A stretch of DNA of 64,000 bases from Mycobacterium senriense (GTDB taxonomy: Bacteria > Actinomycetota > Actinomycetes > Mycobacteriales > Mycobacteriaceae): assembly GCF_019668465.1 (NCBI RefSeq), contig NZ_AP024828.1:4898001-4962000 (forward strand). The letters run 5' to 3'. The notes under the pieces are model-generated. The model was given only the letters and a program-made list of their open reading frames with translations. It made no database searches and was not told the origin of the DNA. This document shows positions 59,701 through 64,000 of the stretch, piece by piece. Numbering within the stretch: the first letter of the stretch is position 1; each line of letters begins with the position of its first letter. The translations under genes and the position numbers were made by a program.

Positions 59701-62700
59701 GGTCTGGTCCTGGTCGGCGGCGACGCCGATCGCGTGCAGCGCCGCATCCAGGAGCACGGGATGCACTCCGAAACCGCCGTCCTGAGTTCCGGCGTCATCG
59801 GGCACGACGACCTCGGCGAAGAGCTCGTCCCCGCGCTGCCACATGGCCCGCAGTCCCCGGAAGGCGCTGCCGTAGTCGTAGCCCCGCTGCGCCAGCCGGA
59901 CGTAGGCGTCAGTGACGTCCACCGCGCTCGCCCCGGCGGGCGGCCAGATCGAGAAGTCGGTGGCCGGTGTCACCGTGCCCGGCCGCAACAGCCCCTCGGC
60001 ATGCAGCACCCACTCCGAATCCGGTTCGTCGCCGGCGGAATACACCGACAAGCGCCGCAGCCCCGACTCGTCGGGCGCGCCGACCACCAGCTGCACCTGC
60101 ACGCCCCCGGCCGGGGGCAGCAGCAACGGAGCCGACAAGGTCAGCTCGTCGAGCACCGCGCAGCCGACCTCGTCGCCGGCGCGGATGGCCAGCTCGACGA
60201 ACCCGGCCCCGGGAAACAGCACCGTCTCGCCCACCGCGTGATCGGCCAGCCACGGGTGGGCCGCCGTCGACAACCTGCCCGCCAAAACCACACCGCCGGA
60301 ATCGGGCCGCGGCACCACCGCACCGAGCAACCCGTGCTCGGCGGCGGCCACGCCCAGGGCGGCGACGTCTTGCGACCCCGTCGACCCGCCTGGAAGCCAA
60401 AAGTGTTGCCGGACAAACCCGTACGTCGGCAGGTCGACGGCCCGGCCACCAAGGCCGGCCATCGCGGCGCGCCAGTCGACGGCCACACCCGCCACGTGGG
60501 CCTGGGCGACCGAGAGCCAGAAGCGGTCCACGCCGCCGTCCTCACGGCCCAGCGACGGGATGACGCACGCCCGCTCGCTGTCGGGCATCGTTTCCTCGAT
60601 GGCAGTCATCAGCACGGGATGCGGGCTGGATTCGATGAACGTCTGATAGCCCGCATCGCACGCGCTGCGCACCGCCCGCTCGAATTGCACGGTCTGCCGG
60701 ATGCTTTGGAACCAGTAGTCGGCGTTCAGCCCCGCGGTGTCCATCAGCTCACCGGTGACCGTGGAGAAGAAGGCGGCCGCCGACGGCCGGGGCGCGAGGC
60801 CGTGCAGCGCCTCGGCGAGGGACTCGCGAATCGCGTCCACCTGTGCCGAATGCGATGCGTAGTCGACGTCGATCTTGCGGGCCCGGATGTTGTCGGCGTC
60901 GCACCGCTGCATCAGTTCGGCCAGGGCGTCCACCTCGCCGGAGACCACCACCGCGGCAACACCATTGACGGTCGCGATGTTCAGCCGCTCACCCCACCCG
61001 GCGATCAGCTGCTCGGCGCGCGGCAGACTGCACGCCAGTGAGACCATGCCGCCCCGACCCGACAACTGCACCAGCAGCCGGCTGCGCAGGGCGACCACGC
61101 GGGCGGCGTCTTCCAGCGACAGCGCCCCCGCCACATAGGCCGCCGCGATCTCGCCCTGCGAATGGCCGATCACCGCATCGGGCAGCACGCCCACCGAGCG
61201 CCACAGTTCGGCCAGCGACACCATCACCGCCCACAGCGTCGGCTGCACCACGTCCACCCGGTCCAATCCGGGTGCGCCCGGGACGCCGCGGATCACGTCG
61301 ATCAGCGACCAGTCGACGTATTCGGCGAGCGCCTTGTCGCAGCGCCGCAGGTGCTCGGCGAATACCCTTGTGCTGTCCAGCAATTGGGCGCCCATGCCAA
61401 CCCATTGCGAGCCCTGGCCGGGAAACACGAACACCGTCTTGCCCACCGGCCGCGCACGCCCGACGACCAAACCTGCGCTCTGCTCGCCGGCCGCCAGCGC
61501 CGTCAGCCCGCGCAGCAGCTGCGCGCCGTCGGCGCCCACGATCACGGCGCGGTGCTCGAAGCGCGCCCGCGTCGCGATCAGCGACCAGCCTACGTCCAGC
61601 ACCCGCACGCCGGGATCGGCCTTGACCCGGGCCAGCAGCCGCGCCGCCTGGTTCGCCAGCGCCTCACCCGAGCGGGCCGAGAGCACCCACGGCACCACCA
61701 CGTCATCGCCTGGGCGGGTGGCGGTTTCGGGCTCCGGGGCGTATTGCTCCACGATGACGTGCGCGTTGGTGCCGCTGATGCCGAAGGACGAGACTCCCGC
61801 GCGGCGCGGCCGGTCCACCGCCGGCCAGGGCCGCTGCTCGGTCAGCAGCGACACCGCCCCGGCGGTCCAATCCACATGCGGCGTCGGCTCATCCACATGC
61901 AACGTCTTGGGCATCACCCCGTGGCGGATCGCCTGCACCATCTTGATCACTCCGCCGGCCCCCGCGGCGGCCGAGGTATGGCCCATGTTCGATTTGATCG
62001 AACCCAGCCACAGCGGCTGATCCGCCGGCCGGTCCTGCCCGTAGGTCGCCAGAACCGCTTGCGCCTCAATGGGATCCCCGAGCATGGTGCCCGTGCCGTG
62101 ACCCTCGACCAGATCGACGTCGGCCGTGCCCAGGCGCGCGTTGGCCAGCGCCGCCCGGATCACCCGTTGCTGCGACGGCCCGTTGGGCGTCGCCAGGCCG
62201 TTGGAGGCGCCGTCCTGATTCACCGCGGACCCGCGTACCACCGCGAGCACCGGATGACCATGCCGCCGGGCATCGGCCAGCCGCTCCAGCACCAGCACTC
62301 CGACGCCTTCGGAGAACCCGGTGCCGTCGGCGGCACCCGCGTACGCCTTGCACCGGCCATCGGCGGCCAGCGCCCGCTGCCGGCTGAACTCGATGAACAT
62401 CGCCGGTGTCGCCATCACGGTCACGCCGCCCGCCAGCGCCAGATCGCACTCGCCGGAACGCAACGACTGCGCCGCCAGGTGCAGCGCCACCAGCGACGAC
62501 GAACACGCCGTGTCCACCGAGACGGCCGGGCCCTCGAACCCCAGCGAATAGGCCACCCGGCCCGAGGCGACGCTGAGCGTCGAACCGCGCAGGCCGTATC
62601 GCTCCAGGTGGCCCGGCACGCGTCCCTGACCCCCGTAGGAGCCGTGGAATATCCCGGCGAACACACCGGTCGCCGAGCCGCGCAGGGTGGCGGGGTCAAT

Positions 62701-63120
62701 CCCGGCCCGCTCCAACGCCTCCCAGGACACCTCGAGCAGCAGGCGTTGTTGCGGGTCCATGGCCAGCGCCTCGCTGGGGGCGATCCCGAAGAACGCGGCA
62801 TCGAAATCGCCGACATCCGAGAGAAACCCGCCGCAGCGGGCGTACGACTTGCCCGCGGCGTCGGGATCCGCGTCGAACAGACCGGTCAGGTTCCAGCCGC
62901 GGTCCGCGGGGAACTCCGAGACCACATCGCGCCCCTCAACCACCATCTGCCACAAAGCCTCTGGTGAATTCACGCCGCCCGGGTACCGGCAGGCCATGCC
63001 CACCACCGCCACCGGTTCGGTCGCGGCGGCCAGGTACTGGCGGTTCTCGCGCTTGAGCCGCTCGTTGTCTTTCAGCGACTGGCGAAGAGCCTTGATCAGC
63101 TCTTCGGTGTTGCCGTTCAT
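56734..63120 (-). CDS. pks7: Type I PKS, full module KS-AT-DH-ER-KR-ACP (Pks7-like), 2128 aa
   Basis: N-terminal docking helix of a second type ([20 protein letters not shown]), KS (Cys206, DTACSSS), AT (Ser654 in GHSQGE; YASH, the methylmalonyl-CoA pattern), DH ([20 protein letters not shown]), ER ([18 protein letters not shown]), KR ([23 protein letters not shown]), ACP (Ser2004) and tail [15 protein letters not shown]. It should add a fully reduced, methyl-branched unit. Length is within a few residues of Mtb Pks7 as remembered. Large parts are near-identical to pks8/17, suggesting duplication or gene conversion. A 141-bp gap separates it from the Pks10-like gene. Confidence 0.93.
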   Translation of the reverse strand: MNGNTEELIKALRQSLKDNERLKRENRQYLAAATEPVAVVGMACRYPGGVNSPEALWQMVVEGRDVVSEFPADRGWNLTGLFDADPDAAGKSYARCGGFLSDVGDFDAAFFGIAPSEALAMDPQQRLLLEVSWEALERAGIDPATLRGSATGVFAGIFHGSYGGQGRVPGHLERYGLRGSTLSVASGRVAYSLGFEGPAVSVDTACSSSLVALHLAAQSLRSGECDLALAGGVTVMATPAMFIEFSRQRALAADGRCKAYAGAADGTGFSEGVGVLVLERLADARRHGHPVLAVVRGSAVNQDGASNGLATPNGPSQQRVIRAALANARLGTADVDLVEGHGTGTMLGDPIEAQAVLATYGQDRPADQPLWLGSIKSNMGHTSAAAGAGGVIKMVQAIRHGVMPKTLHVDEPTPHVDWTAGAVSLLTEQRPWPAVDRPRRAGVSSFGISGTNAHVIVEQYAPEPETATRPGDDVVVPWVLSARSGEALANQAARLLARVKADPGVRVLDVGWSLIATRARFEHRAVIVGADGAQLLRGLTALAAGEQSAGLVVGRARPVGKTVFVFPGQGSQWVGMGAQLLDSTRVFAEHLRRCDKALAEYVDWSLIDVIRGVPGAPGLDRVDVVQPTLWAVMVSLAELWRSVGVLPDAVIGHSQGEIAAAYVAGALSLEDAARVVALRSRLLVQLSGRGGMVSLACSLPRAEQLIAGWGERLNIATVNGVAAVVVSGEVDALAELMQRCDADNIRARKIDVDYASHSAQVDAIRESLAEALHGLAPRPSAAAFFSTVTGELMDTAGLNADYWFQSIRQTVQFERAVRSACDAGYQTFIESSPHPVLMTAIEETMPDSERACVIPSLGREDGGVDRFWLSVAQAHVAGVAVDWRAAMAGLGGRAVDLPTYGFVRQHFWLPGGSTGSQDVAALGVAAAEHGLLGAVVPRPDSGGVVLAGRLSTAAHPWLADHAVGETVLFPGAGFVELAIRAGDEVGCAVLDELTLSAPLLLPPAGGVQVQLVVGAPDESGLRRLSVYSAGDEPDSEWVLHAEGLLRPGTVTPATDFSIWPPAGASAVDVTDAYVRLAQRGYDYGSAFRGLRAMWQRGDELFAEVVVPDDAGTQDGGFGVHPVLLDAALHAIGVAADQDQTVLPFSWQGVSLHASGASRARVRIAPAGAGSVSVELADGAGLPVLSVRSLAMRPVSAEQLTAAPAQRSRAEGLLDVTWSPIALGAGAGGAQATVWELGDHGGDVVKAVHAAAAEILATLQAWLRDEDAGVLAVQTRGAVALAGEDVSDLAGAAVWGLVRSAQAEYPGRMVLIDSDGSVAAGAVIDCGEPQVVVRQGVAYAARLRPVHMGSAVGLPSAGWRLDAGGEGTLQDLVVSPCPPTELTGGQVRVAVAAVGVNFRDVLVALGMYPGGGQLGAEGSGVVVEVGPDVTGLAVGDAVMGLLGVVGSEAVVDQRVVTPVPAGLSSVAAAGVPVVFLTALYGLSVLGGLRAGERVLVHTATGGVGMAAVQLARHWGAEVFVTASRGKWDTLRAMGFDDDHIGDSRTTEFEAKFIATCGAGFDVVLNSLAGEFTDASLRLLAPGGRFIEMGKTDVRDPHVIADEYRGAVYRAFDLMEAGPDRTAAMLAEIVGLLADGVVKPLPLRTFDVRCASAAYRYVSQARHIGKVALTVPSGPGEVLSGCGGGLAGASVVITGGTGMAGSALARHLVDRYRVAHVVLVSRTGAQAAGVSELVAGLQGAGAQVSVVACDVADPDSASAMLAQIPAQYPLRGIVHAAGILDDGLISSLTPDRVDAVLRAKVDGAWNLHELTRHLDLSAFVVFSSMAGIVGTPGQANYAAANSFLDGLAAYRRAHGLPGLSLAWGLWEQASAMTAHLGDRDKARMSRIGLAPLSTAAALAAFDAAMLVDASVLVAARVDRAALSDNIAALPGLLRELVAGPTRRVIVDTDIAASTTGLSARLHGLTPEARQRELVDLVCGNAALVLGVANPADIDAGRAFQELGFDSLTAVELRNRLKNATGLTLSPTLIFDYPTPTVLAAHLDTQLAGTGGADDQPNLMGRFNDITRELQALLAAPTWNADDKSLLRARIHNLLAALPPGDPSDAEHLDDDLDAATESQLFAILDEELGR

Positions 63121-63261
63121 CGAAGGCGGCCTCTCGTGTCACTCACAGCGATACCTCCGCGGTGGGTCCCTGCCACGCCAACCGGCGTCCCACCGCCACA
63201 CACTCTTTAACGCCCAAAAAGCCGACGCCTTACGGTAGGAACGGAAGCGCGTGCGCGAAAA

Positions 63262-64000
63262 TCAGTACCAACGCAGCAACACCAGTTCGGAACAGAATCC
63301 TGGACCCATCGCGAGCATCAGACCGGGGCTTCCGCTCGGCGGCGGCTTGGCCATGGTGTCGCGCAGCACGTGCAGCACCGACGCCGACGACAGGTTGCCG
63401 ATCTCGCCGAGTGAACGCCAAGTGAGTTCGAGCGCCTCGGGCGGCAGGCTGAGCGCCGCGGTGATGGCCTCGATGACCTTGGGGCCGCCGGGGTGGCTCA
63501 CGAAAGCACCGATGTCTGCCGTCGTCAGGCCGTGCGCGCCCAGGAACTCTGTGACATCCGCTTCGATGTACTGCTCGACGACGGCGGCGACGTCCTTGGA
63601 CAGCACCAGCTCGAAGCCGGTGGCGCCGACGTCGAAGCCCATGGTGCGCAGCGAATCGGGGTACAGGTGGCTGCGCGAGTCGAGGATGGTCGGTCCGCCG
63701 GCGGCCAGTTGTTCGGCGCGCCGCTCGCCGACGGACACCACCGCCGCGGCCCCGTCGGCGAACAGGGCGCTGCCGACCATGCCGGCCAGCGACGGCTTGT
63801 ATCCGGGATAGGTCAACGAGCACAGCTCGACGGAGAGCAGGGCGGCCACGGCGTCCGGTGCGCCGCGCAGGTAGTCGTGCACGCGGGCCATCCCCGCTGC
63901 GCCGGCCACGCAGCCAAGGCCGAACATCGGCACCCGTCGCACGTCGTCGCGAAGGCCGAGCTGCGCGGCGATCCTGGCGTCCACGGACGGCACGGTGAGA
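63262..64000 (-). CDS. pks10: Type III polyketide synthase (Pks10-like), 5' part outside window
   Basis: About 246 C-terminal residues are visible; the frame is open to the window edge, so ~110 N-terminal residues are missing. The triad is present: Cys in FGLGCVAG, His in VSHPGGPK and Asn in GNLSSAS. It is strongly similar to Pks11 at 46020-47081, yet in the same orientation ~16 kb away. Position upstream of pks7 matches Mtb pks10. Starter and product unknown; alkylpyrones or alkylresorcinols are the family products. Confidence 0.9.
   Translation of the reverse strand, partial: LTVPSVDARIAAQLGLRDDVRRVPMFGLGCVAGAAGMARVHDYLRGAPDAVAALLSVELCSLTYPGYKPSLAGMVGSALFADGAAAVVSVGERRAEQLAAGGPTILDSRSHLYPDSLRTMGFDVGATGFELVLSKDVAAVVEQYIEADVTEFLGAHGLTTADIGAFVSHPGGPKVIEAITAALSLPPEALELTWRSLGEIGNLSSASVLHVLRDTMAKPPPSGSPGLMLAMGPGFCSELVLLRWY

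Noticed and set aside
47476..61041. Very long open frames (over 1200 and 1400 codons) on the plus strand across the PKS genes
   Set aside because: They run antisense to synthases with complete domain motifs. In DNA this rich in GC, the antisense frame stays open by codon bias; the products are Arg/His/Gln-rich with no motifs.

Overview
The window is a GC-rich chromosomal segment of a slow-growing-type Mycobacterium. The basis is codon and GC use, gene order, and close protein matches from memory to the M. tuberculosis (Mtb) blocks Rv1683-Rv1713 and Rv1660-Rv1668. No coordinate or database check was possible.

Region 1 (about 1-5930) is the integrase end of a prophage or phage-satellite-like element. 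A tyrosine integrase (4715-5857) lies beside a tRNA-Pro(GGG) gene (5931-6004), the likely attachment site. Divergently, a tightly overlapping leftward operon runs off the window edge: AlpA/Xis-like regulator, unknown gene, RepA-like AAA ATPase, then small genes. The layout recalls phiRv1/phiRv2. No structural phage gene is visible because the left end is cut.

Region 2 (about 6200-32920) is conserved mycobacterial core, mostly leftward with one-to-four-base overlaps: der-cmk-rluB-scpB-scpA-parA (GTPase, CMP kinase, pseudouridine synthase, chromosome condensation), an O-methyltransferase, xerD-nudix-pyrG, steB/mctB-steA, recN-nadK-tlyA, a small gene, a HAD phosphatase, a TPR protein, a DUF732 protein, tyrS and mpg. 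Rightward are an ammonium transporter with a variant pore residue and an ABC exporter-TetR cassette with a leaderless promoter and an operator-like palindrome. A Trm112-like gene and the large hydrolase/AMP-ligase fusion (Rv1683 type) close the block.

Region 3 (about 33000-45984) is accessory: a 13E12-type HNH gene, an SDR gene broken by two single-base deletions, a small secreted protein, about 0.6 kb of mostly non-coding DNA with hairpins, and a rightward carbohydrate-type operon (membrane protein, gluconate-dehydrogenase subunit 3, GMC oxidoreductase, GH15 hydrolase, SDR, enolase-superfamily enzyme). A PAS-ANTAR regulator and an intact ABC-F ATPase follow.

Region 4 (46020-64000, leftward) is a polyketide cluster colinear with Mtb pks10-pks7-pks8-pks17-pks9-pks11: two type III synthases flank three type I proteins. 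Pks8 and Pks17 are one full-length module. Pks9 has a KSQ-type ketosynthase (Cys replaced by Gln), no N-terminal docking helix and only KS-AT-ACP, so it reads as a loading module although encoded near the operon's end. Docking sequences and AT motifs suggest Pks9 (malonyl) to Pks7 (methylmalonyl, full reduction) to Pks8/17 (malonyl, full reduction), with no thioesterase. The chain may then be passed to the type III enzymes.
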